Assembly (NCBI RefSeq): GCF_032335695.1
Contig: NZ_JACTOJ010000007.1
Coordinates: 124,001 to 188,000 of the forward strand
Source: JACTOJ01 sp032335695
Lineage (GTDB): Bacteria; Bacillota; Clostridia; Clostridiales; Clostridiaceae
DNA length: 64,000 bases
Direction of reading: 5' to 3'
In this document: piece by piece, positions 7,783-16,148 of the stretch
How the letters are laid out: each line of letters begins with the position of its first letter
Numbering within the stretch: the stretch's first letter is position 1
The notes under the pieces: model-generated
The model's database searches: none
What the model was told of the DNA's origin: nothing
The model's input: the letters and a program-made list of their open reading frames with translations, nothing else
Position numbers and translations under genes: made by a program

Positions 7783-8715
7783 TTAACCAGCTAGCCTTGT
7801 AAGCAGAAGAATATTTTTATTTTCAAAAGGATTTTCTTTTCCCATGGTCATAAATATCTGAGTTCTCTCTATTTTGAAAGCATGCTTTGACATTAGATAA
7901 TTACAGATATCCTCATTATAGGTATTAGCGTCTATAGCTATGCTGTTAAAGCCGATTTCACCGCAATACTCAGTAAGCGCCTTCATTATTGAATCCAAAG
8001 CTATTTTATAATCTAGAAAGCTATCCATTACCGCCAATTTTATTTGAAGCTTTTTAGTATTTTCTTCTCTCAAGGATTTTGTATAGCATATTACTATTCC
8101 ACGAATCTTATCGTGAGCTTTTAAGGTAAATACAGTTCCAAAAGCTTTATTTTTAATAAGATATAATTCTGAGGTCAAATCAAAATCCTGAAAAGCCTCT
8201 TTTGAAATATTCTTCAGAGCTTCTTCTATTTCTACATAATTCTCTTCCTGAGTTATGTCCAAACGCTCAGCAGCATAAGCATTTTCAAGATTACTGGTAT
8301 TAGAAAAATCAATTTTCTTTATCATATTTAAAGATAATTTAAGGGGAGTAAAGCCCAAATCCATATAAAAGCCTACGTTATAAGGTATTTCTGGCATTGT
8401 ATTAAGTGCCACAGTAGAAACCTTATATTCTTCTTTCAAAACTTTTATTGTTTGCTCCACTAGCTCCTTGCCGACACCTTTTCCCTGATATTCAGGATGT
8501 ACTCCAATGGGTCCAAGCCATCCAAGTGCTCCCCATATATGCAGAAAATTATAACCTACCACTTTTCCATCAAGCTCATATACTAGGCTTGAATTCTGAC
8601 CCACTTCTATATATCCTTCTATGCCTTCCTTTCTTCTCGCATTATTCTCTCTAAAGCATAGCTTATCTATTTCTCTTATGGCATCACTGTCTCTACATTC
8701 CATTCGTCTTATCAT
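7783..8715 (-). CDS. GNAT-family N-acetyltransferase with a second C-terminal domain
   Basis: A 310-residue protein. The N-terminal half is a clear GNAT domain: WLGPIGVHPEYQGKGVGKEL (about residues 71-90) contains the acetyl-CoA-binding Q/RxxGxG/A motif. The C-terminal half is a second, weaker GNAT-like fold (with KIRGIVICYTKSL). Such double-domain proteins acetylate small amines or peptides, but the substrate is unknown. It is the last of three minus-strand genes with gaps of 10 and 12 bases, probably one operon, opposite a MocR-type regulator. The start ATG has an AGGAGATATGAT context. Confidence 0.78.
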   Translation of the reverse strand: MIRRMECRDSDAIREIDKLCFRENNARRKEGIEGYIEVGQNSSLVYELDGKVVGYNFLHIWGALGWLGPIGVHPEYQGKGVGKELVEQTIKVLKEEYKVSTVALNTMPEIPYNVGFYMDLGFTPLKLSLNMIKKIDFSNTSNLENAYAAERLDITQEENYVEIEEALKNISKEAFQDFDLTSELYLIKNKAFGTVFTLKAHDKIRGIVICYTKSLREENTKKLQIKLAVMDSFLDYKIALDSIMKALTEYCGEIGFNSIAIDANTYNEDICNYLMSKHAFKIERTQIFMTMGKENPFENKNILLLTRLAG

Positions 8716-8725
8716 ATCATATCTC

Positions 8726-9013
8726 CTACTCTATAAATTTTTCAAAGCCTTCCTTATACTTAGTGGGTACGAACTCTATCACTTCATACTCAGCAACGTC
8801 GTTCTTATAAAAGGGATCTTCCTGCATTATAAGCTTAGCCTCTTCCTTATCCTTTGCATTGCATATAACTACTCCGCCCACTCTTGGCTGCTGCCTTCCT
8901 GAACAGATGAATTTATTTAATGCATAATATTTATCCAAAAATTTTACGTGAGCTTCTAGATGCTTTTCAACCTCTTTCAAAGCTTTTTTATATTTTAAAA
9001 TTATTATAAACAT
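8726..9013 (-). CDS. YciI-like family protein
   Basis: A 95-residue ferredoxin-like-fold protein beginning MFIIILKYKKALKEVEKHLEAH. The ordered residues H-x-x-H/L near 21, the SGRQQPRVGGVVIC strand and the DPFYKNDVAEYEVIEF end are typical of YciI/YCII-domain proteins, some of which are dehalogenase- or hydrolase-like while most lack a known reaction. The start is placed at 9013, with AGGTGG five bases upstream; an earlier GTG frame start is less likely. Middle gene of a three-gene operon between two acetyltransferases. Confidence 0.8.
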   Translation of the reverse strand: MFIIILKYKKALKEVEKHLEAHVKFLDKYYALNKFICSGRQQPRVGGVVICNAKDKEEAKLIMQEDPFYKNDVAEYEVIEFVPTKYKEGFEKFIE

Positions 9014-9025
9014 ACCATCCACCTC

Positions 9026-10045
9026 TTATTTCTGTTGCAATATTGTGGTTCTTTTATAAAAACCATATTTCTTATAAAACTCAAGCACTTCATCATTTCC
9101 TTCTGCCACACCTATCATCTTGCTCTTTGCACCCTTTTCCTCCAGCCATTTCAAAGCCCTCTTCATAAGGCTGTCCCCAAGTCCATATTTTCTGTATTCT
9201 TCTTCGATATATATAGACTCTATCTCTCCAATATGCTCTTTATTTATAGAACTTATGCAGTAACCCACATATGCTTTTTCTTTTTTGATTAAATCTATAT
9301 TGATAAGCATATCACCCAGCAAAAGCTTATTTTTTCTATTTTCAAATTTGAAATTTCTGTATCTTTCCTTAAAGTAATTTGATTTTTCTTCATGATGCTT
9401 ATTTAGCTTATACCACAGAGGTTCTACAAATTCTAGCAGCTCTACACTGCCATTTACAAAATAAAATTTATTAGCTGCCAGATTCTTTTGCTTCTCCCAT
9501 TCATCCTTCAATATAGAATAATATAATCTGTCCACATAACTTCCAGCAGCATAGAAATAATCTCTGAGAGTACCTTCATATTTGAAACCGCATTTTTTTA
9601 TTACTGCTTTTGAGGCTATATTGTTGTCCCTATGGCAAATCTGTACTTTATGAAATTGAACTTCCTTAAAGGCAAAATCAATAACTGCCTTTGCAGCTTC
9701 TGTAGCCAAACCTCTATTTTGAAATTTACTTCCTATACAATATTCTATCTCGCAAAAATTATTTTTATTATCCACTAAGAAAAAGGCAATTTGTCCAATG
9801 CATTCTCCATTTTCTTTTAACACAACAGCCCACCTGTAATAGTCAAGCTTTTCATAGGAATTTATATAAGTGCTGAGAAGCTCATTAACTTCTGTCTCAG
9901 TGTTATATACTGGTTCAGAATACATGGCTTGAAGCTTTTCGTCGCTGACCCAGTTTCCACGCATAGTCTCATTATCCAAATGATGAAATCTTCTAAGTAT
10001 CAATCTGTCTGTTTCAATAGTATTAGTTCCAACATGCTTAAGCAA
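9026..10045 (-). CDS. Tandem GNAT acetyltransferase (RimJ/RimL-like plus GNAT)
   Basis: A 339-residue protein with two acetyltransferase domains. The first (about residues 1-180) is RimJ/RimL-like: TDRLILRRFHHLDNE at the start, IGSKFQNRGLATEAAKAVID as acetyl-CoA loop and NIASKAVIKKCGFKYEGTL. The second (about 190-335) has IYIEEEYRKYGLGDSLMKRA and ends DEVLEFYKKYGFYKR. The fusion is complete and in frame. It heads the three-gene acetyltransferase/YciI operon and starts about 115 bases from a divergent MocR-type regulator. Substrates are unknown; resistance-type or amino-acid acetylation are both possible. Confidence 0.8.
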   Translation of the reverse strand: MLKHVGTNTIETDRLILRRFHHLDNETMRGNWVSDEKLQAMYSEPVYNTETEVNELLSTYINSYEKLDYYRWAVVLKENGECIGQIAFFLVDNKNNFCEIEYCIGSKFQNRGLATEAAKAVIDFAFKEVQFHKVQICHRDNNIASKAVIKKCGFKYEGTLRDYFYAAGSYVDRLYYSILKDEWEKQKNLAANKFYFVNGSVELLEFVEPLWYKLNKHHEEKSNYFKERYRNFKFENRKNKLLLGDMLINIDLIKKEKAYVGYCISSINKEHIGEIESIYIEEEYRKYGLGDSLMKRALKWLEEKGAKSKMIGVAEGNDEVLEFYKKYGFYKRTTILQQK

Positions 10046-10135
10046 AATAACACTTCCTTTTGATTCAAATTAGCTCTGTGATATAATTACAGTGTAATTA
10101 ACAAAAGCAACCAATTCAATAAATAAAAAATCAAG

Positions 10136-10149
10136 TTGTCCTAGTACAA
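10136..10149 (+). promoter_or_regulatory. Candidate MocR operator
   Basis: TTGTCCTAGTACAA is an imperfect inverted repeat (TTGT...ACAA around CTAG) 12 bases before the MocR-type gene's ATG. Sites of the TTGTnCTAGnACAA kind are common for MocR-type regulators. The position fits self-repression and could also affect the divergent acetyltransferase operon. Confidence 0.4.
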
Positions 10150-10161
10150 TTGGAGATAATT

Positions 10162-11490
10162 ATGAGTAAATACAGTGATATAACAGATTTCATTTTGAGT
10201 GAGATAAAATGCGGAAATATAAAATATAACCAAAAGCTGCCTACCATAAGAAAACTTTCAGAAAGGTTTTGCTGCAGCAAACAGACCGTAGTTCATGCCT
10301 ACGAGAAGCTTCAGCTTCAGCATGTGGTATACTCCATCCCTCAAAGCGGATATTATTTAGTGGACAAGACAGATATGCATAAAAATGAAAAAGATAAGCT
10401 AATTGATCTATCCTCTGGTTCACCAGATGAAAGTGTGCTGCCCTATGAAGAATTTCAGCACTGCCTAAGACAGGCTATAGAAATATATAAAGCTTCCCTG
10501 TTTAATTATTCCCCTGCTCAAGGGCTTCCAGGACTTATTGAAATTTTGAAAACTCATTTTGAAGACTACCAGATTTTTTGTTCACCAGAGGACATATTTA
10601 TAGCCTCTGGCTCACAGCAGGCTATAAATATACTTTGCAGCATGCCATTTCCAAACGGAAAGAAAAATGTTCTAGTGGAGCAGCCTACCTATAAAGGAGT
10701 GTTAAAAGCCCTAGAGGTAACCAAAACTCCTGTATTGGGAATAGAGAGAAAATTCAATGGTATCGATTTTAATGAGCTGGAAAGAAAATTTGCTCAGGAT
10801 AATATAAAATGCTTTTATTCTATTCCAAGATTCAGCAACCCTCTTGGAGTAAGCTATGACTTGGAGGATAAAAAGAAAATCTTAAAATTAGCAGCCAAAT
10901 ATGATGTTTATATTGTAGAAGATGATTATCTTGGAGATCTTGAGCTTAAAAGCAATGTATATCCTTTATATTACACCGACACGGACTCTAGAGTGTGCTA
11001 TATAAAAAGTTTTTCCAAAATACTGCTCCCAGGTCTAAGAATAGCCGCTGTTGTGCTGCCTAAAATTTTGCGAAACACCTTCGATACTTATAAAAGGGCC
11101 ATAGATCTAAGCACTGCTGTGATTTCCCAAGGAGCCTTAGAAATATATTTAAAGAGCGGAATGTTTAATAACAATAAGAAGCGCATAAGAAAGCTTTACA
11201 GTGAAAGGATGAAGGCTTTAAAAGAAGTGTCTGAAAGTCTAAGCTGCCCAAATATTAAGTGGCATATCCCTGCTACCGGCTTCTATGGCTGCATAGAATT
11301 TTTAGATCACTTTGACCTTAACTATTTGATTAGAGAATGTTATAAATCAGATATCATCATAAAAGACTTAAGAGAAGATTATTTATTAGACTATTTTACC
11401 AATGATATATTGAAGATAAGCACAGGCTGCGCTAATGTGAAAGAAATTAAGCAGGGAGTAGGCAAAATACTTGAAATTATTTCTTATTGA
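10162..11490 (+). CDS. MocR-type regulator (GntR HTH fused to aminotransferase)
   Basis: A 442-residue fusion. Residues about 1-70 are a GntR winged helix (KLPTIRKLSERFCCSKQTVVHAYEKL); about 90-440 are a fold-type I aminotransferase with ASGSQQAINILC, NPLGVSYD, the VEDDYLGDL aspartate and the PLP lysine in SFSKILLPGLRIA. MocR proteins use PLP or a derivative as sensing cofactor rather than for catalysis. The ATG at 10162 is chosen over an upstream TTG because GGAG lies 8 bases before it. It is divergent from the acetyltransferase operon, its likely target. Confidence 0.85.
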   Translation: MSKYSDITDFILSEIKCGNIKYNQKLPTIRKLSERFCCSKQTVVHAYEKLQLQHVVYSIPQSGYYLVDKTDMHKNEKDKLIDLSSGSPDESVLPYEEFQHCLRQAIEIYKASLFNYSPAQGLPGLIEILKTHFEDYQIFCSPEDIFIASGSQQAINILCSMPFPNGKKNVLVEQPTYKGVLKALEVTKTPVLGIERKFNGIDFNELERKFAQDNIKCFYSIPRFSNPLGVSYDLEDKKKILKLAAKYDVYIVEDDYLGDLELKSNVYPLYYTDTDSRVCYIKSFSKILLPGLRIAAVVLPKILRNTFDTYKRAIDLSTAVISQGALEIYLKSGMFNNNKKRIRKLYSERMKALKEVSESLSCPNIKWHIPATGFYGCIEFLDHFDLNYLIRECYKSDIIIKDLREDYLLDYFTNDILKISTGCANVKEIKQGVGKILEIISY

Positions 11491-11544
11491 CACCTACCTC
11501 CACTTGTGATATTCTACTTCATAAAATAATATTAATTATTAATG

Positions 11545-11657
11545 CTTATATAAGCTCATAATAAGGTTGAGCGTCTCTACCAACTACCGATAATAGTTGA
11601 TTATAAGTGTGCCAAGGCATTGGTGCGCTTTTAATCCTAAAGGTGGTTGGTTTTTTT
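11545..11657 (+). promoter_or_regulatory. Adenine-type purine riboswitch with invading terminator
   Basis: The aptamer spans about 11545-11607. P1 is CTTATA/TATAAG, J1/2 reads AAGCTCATAATAA, the core GTCTCTACC precedes P3 (AACTA/TAGTT), and the 3' side reads TTGATTATAAG. The specificity base (equivalent to position 74) is T, the adenine type. ACCAACTACC (11579-11588) in the aptamer can pair over ten bases with GGTGGTTGGT (11642-11651), which is followed at once by six T. This is a terminator that can form only if the aptamer opens. Adenine binding should therefore switch adenine deaminase on, as in the pbuE class. Confidence 0.9.
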
Positions 11658-11688
11658 AGGATATATTTTATAGGAAGGATTGATTTAA

Positions 11689-13401
11689 ATGAAAGGTATG
11701 CAGCATAAATTATTAGTGGCTAGAGGAATAGAAAAAGCTGATTTGGTTTTAAAGAATGGAAATGTACTTAATGTTTTTAGCGAAGAGCTAGTAAAAGCTG
11801 ATGTAGCTATTGTTGATAACGAAATTGTGGGAGTTGGAAATTACAGCGGCGTTAAAGAGATTGACTGCTCAAGCAAATATATTGTACCTGGCTTCATAGA
11901 TGCTCATATGCATATTGAAAGCACCATGGTCATGCCACTTGAGCTCTCTAAAATGCTGTTTTCTGCCGGCACTACTACTGTAATTGCAGATCCTCATGAG
12001 CTGGTAAATGTAAAAGGTGAAGAGGGTTTAGATTTTATCTTGGATGCCACTGAAAATATTCCTTTGTCTGCATATATCATGGTTCCCTCCTCGGTACCCT
12101 CCACTGAATATGATACCAATGGAGCCGGAGAATTTTTAGCTTGTCACATGTCTAAATATATAAATAATCCTAGAATTCTTGGACTTGGGGAGATGATGTG
12201 TTTCCAGGATGTTCTTAATGGTGCTTCAAAGGCTTTAGATAAAATAGCTTTATTTAAAAATAAGGTTATAGATGGTCACGCTCCTGGAATTTCTGGTAAA
12301 GAAGTTCAAGCTTATCATCTTGCTGGTGTTGATAATGACCATGAGTGCTACAGCTTTGAGGAAGCTTTAGATAAATTAAGAGCAGGCATGCATATTTTTA
12401 TAAGAGAAGGCAGCGGCGCAAGAAACCTGGAAACCATTGTTAAAGGTTTTTTAGATAATGGCATTTCCTTTGAACAATGTATGTTCTGCACTGACGATAA
12501 GCATTTAGAGGATATCGAAACAGAAGGACATATCAATTATTGTATAAGGAAAGCCATCAGCCTAGGCGTACCTCCTATTACTGCTTATAAAATGGCCTCT
12601 TATAATTCTGCTAAGGTCTATGGTCTTAAAAAGCTGGGAGCAATAGCTGCTGGTTACACTGCTGACATAGTTGTGCTGGAAGATTTAAAAGAAGTCCTTC
12701 CTAATTTCGTTATAAAAAATGGTAAATTCATAAATGAAGATTATCTCTCAAGCTTTAGCTATGAAATAAAAACCCCCTCTCTTTTAAACACCATAAAATG
12801 TGAGGATTTAAAAAAATCTCAGCTAAAACTTGAAAGGCAAGAAAAGAATCATGTTATAGGAATGATTGCCCATCAGATAACCACCAAGCATTTATATGAA
12901 AGCCTTCCTGGAAAAGCTAAAGAGTTCATTTCTGATGAAAACTATAGTAAGCTCTGCGTGGTGGAAAGGCATGGAAAGAATAATTTTGTTGGAATAGGTG
13001 TGCTAAAGGGTTTTGGTATAAAAAATGGAGCCATTGCTACTAGTGTGGCCCATGATTCTCACAATATCATAGCAGCTGGAGATAATGATGAGGACATTAT
13101 AAATGCAGTAAAATATATAAAAGAGCTAGAGGGAGGTTATGTGATTTCCTCTGAAGGTAAAATCATAGGGAGCCTGCCTCTTCCTGTGTGCGGTTTGATG
13201 AGCAATCTTCCAGTCCATGAGGTAAAAGACATAATGAAAGAAATGGTTCTTACTGCAAGAAAGCTAGGAGTTAACAAGGACATAGATCCTTTTATAACAC
13301 TATCTTTCATGGCGCTGCCAGTAATTCCAGAGCTTAGGCTTACAGAAAAGGGACTTTTTGATGTAGAAAGCTTCTCTTTTATAGAACTTCAGAATAAATA
13401 G
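11689..13401 (+). CDS. ade: Adenine deaminase
   Basis: A 570-residue amidohydrolase that deaminates adenine to hypoxanthine, feeding purine salvage. Metal-binding motifs are in place: DAHMHIEST (about residues 71-79), ADPHELVNV, the DGHAPGISG and DNDHECYS segments, and CTDDKHLED. The length and the C-terminal domain (VAHDSHNIIAAGDND) are those of Ade proteins. AGGAAGG lies 10 bases before the ATG. Expression is controlled by an adenine-type riboswitch just upstream, so the enzyme is made when its substrate is present. It is monocistronic, with a terminator 3 bases after the stop. Confidence 0.96.
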   Translation: MKGMQHKLLVARGIEKADLVLKNGNVLNVFSEELVKADVAIVDNEIVGVGNYSGVKEIDCSSKYIVPGFIDAHMHIESTMVMPLELSKMLFSAGTTTVIADPHELVNVKGEEGLDFILDATENIPLSAYIMVPSSVPSTEYDTNGAGEFLACHMSKYINNPRILGLGEMMCFQDVLNGASKALDKIALFKNKVIDGHAPGISGKEVQAYHLAGVDNDHECYSFEEALDKLRAGMHIFIREGSGARNLETIVKGFLDNGISFEQCMFCTDDKHLEDIETEGHINYCIRKAISLGVPPITAYKMASYNSAKVYGLKKLGAIAAGYTADIVVLEDLKEVLPNFVIKNGKFINEDYLSSFSYEIKTPSLLNTIKCEDLKKSQLKLERQEKNHVIGMIAHQITTKHLYESLPGKAKEFISDENYSKLCVVERHGKNNFVGIGVLKGFGIKNGAIATSVAHDSHNIIAAGDNDEDIINAVKYIKELEGGYVISSEGKIIGSLPLPVCGLMSNLPVHEVKDIMKEMVLTARKLGVNKDIDPFITLSFMALPVIPELRLTEKGLFDVESFSFIELQNK

Positions 13402-13403
13402 TT

Positions 13404-13438
13404 AAAAGCTATGCTGTATCAGCCAGCATAGCTTTTAT
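13404..13438 (+). terminator. Rho-independent terminator of ade
   Basis: AAAAGCTATGCTG (13404-13416) pairs perfectly with CAGCATAGCTTTT (13424-13436). The stem continues into a T-rich tail. Confidence 0.9.
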
Positions 13439-13446
13439 TATAATAA

Positions 13447-13950
13447 TTATAAAATATTTCTTTTTAAAATTTCATCAACTTTTGCCTTTATTTCATCTTC
13501 AAATATTCTAAATTTCACGATCCTATTAGGATTAAAAATTGTTTTAACTTTAAATTGTATCTCGTATTTGGAAACCCATTCATAGCTTTTAACTTTAGTC
13601 CATTTATAAAAGCTTCCATAATTGGAGATACCTCTTTCTCTTATCTCGTAGCTCCATATCGTTCGTAATATTGATATAATCATCAGCTCAATAATACCTA
13701 TATTGCCCAGAATATTTGTAATAAAAACTTCCTCGTATTTATATTGATGATAACTAACAATATTCTTGTACAAAAGATATACATTTATAATTAAAATTAT
13801 TGTCCAAAATATAGCTGCAAACTGTATTTCTTCTGTTTTAACAATAAGCCTTCCTTGAAAAAGAATAACAAATACATTTTTAGCCAAAAATACTGTAACG
13901 ACTATAACAATAATTGATGAAATAACCATAGTCAAAGATAAATCACTCAT
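13447..13950 (-). CDS. Hypothetical membrane protein, DUF5673-like
   Basis: A 167-residue protein with four hydrophobic helices in its first 120 residues, then a basic cytoplasmic tail containing WTKVKSYEWVSKYEIQFKV. The W-x-K-V-K-S-Y-E-W segment after a cluster of helices and ISNYGSFYKW resembles DUF5673-type proteins, whose role is unknown. It stands alone between ade and a copy of the palindromic repeat. A GGGGGA ribosome site precedes the ATG. The family assignment is from memory of the motif and should be treated as tentative. Confidence 0.55.
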   Translation of the reverse strand: MSDLSLTMVISSIIVIVVTVFLAKNVFVILFQGRLIVKTEEIQFAAIFWTIILIINVYLLYKNIVSYHQYKYEEVFITNILGNIGIIELMIISILRTIWSYEIRERGISNYGSFYKWTKVKSYEWVSKYEIQFKVKTIFNPNRIVKFRIFEDEIKAKVDEILKRNIL

Positions 13951-14024
13951 AAATCCTCCCCCTGAATCTTAATAATTGGATATGTTTTAAAAGAATGTTG
14001 ATAAAGGCGGTTTTCGTAAAGGAA

Positions 14025-14062
14025 GTTTTAAATAAGTGTAAAATTCAACACTTATTTAAAAC
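14025..14062. repeat. Palindromic repeat, copy 1
   Basis: GTTTTAAATAAGTGT (14025-14039) and its perfect complement (14048-14062) flank an 8-base loop; the right flank reads AGAGCCTAA. Read on the minus strand it aligns with copies at 62014-62051 and 62344-62381, including the flanking GGCTCTGTTTTAAAT. There is no U tract in a useful position, and it belongs to no gene. Confidence 0.7.
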
Positions 14063-14102
14063 AGAGCCTAATAATTAATTTATTCAATTTTTTAAGGCTA
14101 GT

Positions 14103-14492
14103 CTATTTTTTTAGAAAGGCTTGAATTTCCTCATTAGACATACCATTTTTCACAATGTAATATTCTTTGCCATTAATGTTTATGCTGTCTCCATTATATA
14201 TTTCCATCTCAAGCTTAAACACATAATTATAACCGCTCTTTTCTAAAAATCTATTTTTTGCCACTATATATTTATCAAGCTGTTTCATAAATTCTGATAT
14301 TTTATCTTTATCTGCTACAATAGTGGTTTTACTTCTGTTTGACATGTCAATAATTTCAATTTTATCTATGTTATACGTTTTTATATCAGGTATTTCAGTT
14401 GCTCTTTTAGTATTGAAATAAAATAACAAAATTATGAAGATAGCAATTATAGATGCTGCTGCTATTATTTTTCTAAAAGTAGGTTTAGGCAT
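14103..14492 (-). CDS. Hypothetical single-pass membrane-anchored protein
   Basis: A 129-residue protein: short basic N-terminus (MPKPTFRKI), one transmembrane helix (about residues 10-28) and an exterior domain of about 100 residues rich in charged residues, ending YIVKNGMSNEEIQAFLKK. It has no lipobox and no recognised domain. The start at 14492 is chosen because GTGGTGAT lies five bases before it; an earlier frame start lacks a site. No partner is evident; the neighbours are the PhzF-like enzyme and a palindromic repeat. Confidence 0.55.
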   Translation of the reverse strand: MPKPTFRKIIAAASIIAIFIILLFYFNTKRATEIPDIKTYNIDKIEIIDMSNRSKTTIVADKDKISEFMKQLDKYIVAKNRFLEKSGYNYVFKLEMEIYNGDSININGKEYYIVKNGMSNEEIQAFLKK

Positions 14493-14609
14493 ATTAATCA
14501 CCACTTTTCCAATATAATAAAGCAAACTTTAAAAATTTTTCCGTAAATTTTTATTTTTTATGTTATCGTCCTTTACTGCTCCGAATAAAAATGAACAAGG
14601 TATATTTTT

Positions 14610-15401
14610 TCATTTTTCATCTTCTTTTATATTAATATTACCATGCATGTATAATATTGCTCTACCAGCTATCTTCACTCTTTCTCCAGCTGCTTCACAA
14701 TATAATGTTCCACCACGCTTTGAGAGTTGCTTTGCTGTCATTTTACGTTTATTTAATCTTTTCGCCCAAAAAGGTATCAAATTGCTGTGAGCAGAGCCCG
14801 TAACAGGATCTTCATTTACACCTAATTTAGGATAGAAACATCTAGATACAAAATCTATATCCTCTCCTTTTGCTGTAACTATTGCACCCATACCTTCACT
14901 TAATTCCGTTAGCCTAGAAAAATCAGGAGTTAAATCTCTTACTTTCTGCTCCGTATCTAATAATAAAAATAAATCTCTGGATATATATGCCTCAACAGGC
15001 TTCATTCCTATGGCTTCTATAATTTCATTATTAATCTTAATTTTTTTAGGTTCTCTTGAAGGAAAGTCCATTTCATATAAAGCATCATTGCGTGTAACCT
15101 TTAGAGGCCCGCTGGCAGTTTCAAAAACCATATCTTTTATTCCTAAGTCTACGTAATTTGATATGACATATGCAGTTCCCAAAGTAGCGTGTCCGCATAA
15201 ATCTATCTCTGCCTTTGGAGTAAACCACCTCAATTCATATTTATCTATGTTTTTCACTACAAAAGCCGTCTCTGATAGATTGTTTTCAGCTGCAATCTCT
15301 TGCATTAACGAATCTGGAAGCCACTTTTCCAACACGCATACTCCTGCTGGGTTTCCTTTAAAAGGATCTTCTGCAAATGCATCAACAACATAGTAATTCA
15401 T
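14610..15401 (-). CDS. PhzF-family isomerase/epimerase
   Basis: A 263-residue protein with the diaminopimelate-epimerase-like double fold of PhzF enzymes. FKGNPAGVCVLE (about residues 14-25), the conserved Glu in ENNLSETAF (Glu44), the DLCGHATLGTAYV segment and DPVTGSAHSNLIPFW are all present. PhzF proteins isomerise small substrates by proton transfer; in most bacteria outside phenazine producers the substrate is unknown. There are no other phenazine genes nearby, so a phenazine role is not supported. Monocistronic by context. Confidence 0.88.
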   Translation of the reverse strand: MNYYVVDAFAEDPFKGNPAGVCVLEKWLPDSLMQEIAAENNLSETAFVVKNIDKYELRWFTPKAEIDLCGHATLGTAYVISNYVDLGIKDMVFETASGPLKVTRNDALYEMDFPSREPKKIKINNEIIEAIGMKPVEAYISRDLFLLLDTEQKVRDLTPDFSRLTELSEGMGAIVTAKGEDIDFVSRCFYPKLGVNEDPVTGSAHSNLIPFWAKRLNKRKMTAKQLSKRGGTLYCEAAGERVKIAGRAILYMHGNINIKEDEK

Positions 15402-15423
15402 AGATAATTCCTCCTAAATACTA

Positions 15424-16143
15424 TTATAATAATCCTTTAATTAAATTTATTATCCATTGCGCCATATTAGGTTTAACCTTTCTTATGGCAGCTGCGACTT
15501 CATCAGCATTAGCAGGCATTTTAAACATATATTGTCCAGTTCCATGCTGATTAAAAATCGCTACAATTCCATCAGCTACTCCTCCTATAGCTATATCAGC
15601 TTTTGCATACCCTCCAATAGCTATACATTTGGCTATTGACGCTCCTCCTAAGCTAGCAAAGTAGGATACAGCTGCTCCCCCCATGGATAAAAGCGCTGAA
15701 ACAGCCACTCCTCCAAAAGCTATAATTCCTAAAGCTATGCCTCCAAAACTTATAACCCCTAAGGATAAGGCTCCAAAACTAAAAACTCCTACAGATACCA
15801 CTCCAAAAGAAAATATTCCTTTTGCAATGCCAAATGGATTACTGTTTACGTGTACAAGCGGCAATCCAAAAACCTTAGTTTTAGATACATATTCAAAGCC
15901 ATAGCTCCTTCTATACGAATGTGAATTGCTGTGGCTGATACCTAGGTTTTCTATAAAATCTTCTGCAATTTCATAGGGGTCACCTAAAAGCTTATAGGGA
16001 TCATTTTCTCCAGTTATATTCTGCTTTTCTAAAAGTGATGAATATAAATCTTCTCTTATCTTTCTTTCCTCTTTGCCAGTTATACCCATGTTATTAATTA
16101 TTATATCAATATAGTCTTTAAAATTCTTATCCACTTTTATCAT
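15424..16143 (-). CDS. HAAS-domain protein with glycine-rich five-residue repeats
   Basis: A 239-residue protein. Residues about 1-70 form a HAAS/DUF1700-type helical domain (KEERKIREDLYSSLLEK, then DPYKLLGDPYEIAEDFI). Residues about 106-195 repeat every five residues in the pattern hydrophobic-S/A-hydrophobic-G-small (FSFGV VSVGV FSFGA LSLGV ISFGG), which suggests a membrane-embedded or beta-solenoid-like stack. The gene starts 5 bases after a PadR regulator, the standard PadR-HAAS pair, in which the HAAS protein is thought to modulate envelope-related signalling. The true function is unknown. Confidence 0.75.
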   Translation of the reverse strand: MIKVDKNFKDYIDIIINNMGITGKEERKIREDLYSSLLEKQNITGENDPYKLLGDPYEIAEDFIENLGISHSNSHSYRRSYGFEYVSKTKVFGLPLVHVNSNPFGIAKGIFSFGVVSVGVFSFGALSLGVISFGGIALGIIAFGGVAVSALLSMGGAAVSYFASLGGASIAKCIAIGGYAKADIAIGGVADGIVAIFNQHGTGQYMFKMPANADEVAAAIRKVKPNMAQWIINLIKGLL

Positions 16144-16148
16144 CTCCT

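Noticed and set aside
11634..11662. ATCCTAAA/TTTAGGAT stem before ade as the riboswitch terminator
   Set aside because: It is not followed by a T run; the stem formed by 11579-11588 with 11642-11651 ends directly at six T and fits better.
14610..15401. Phenazine biosynthesis role for the PhzF-like gene
   Set aside because: No other phenazine genes are nearby and PhzF-family proteins are widespread in organisms that make no phenazines.
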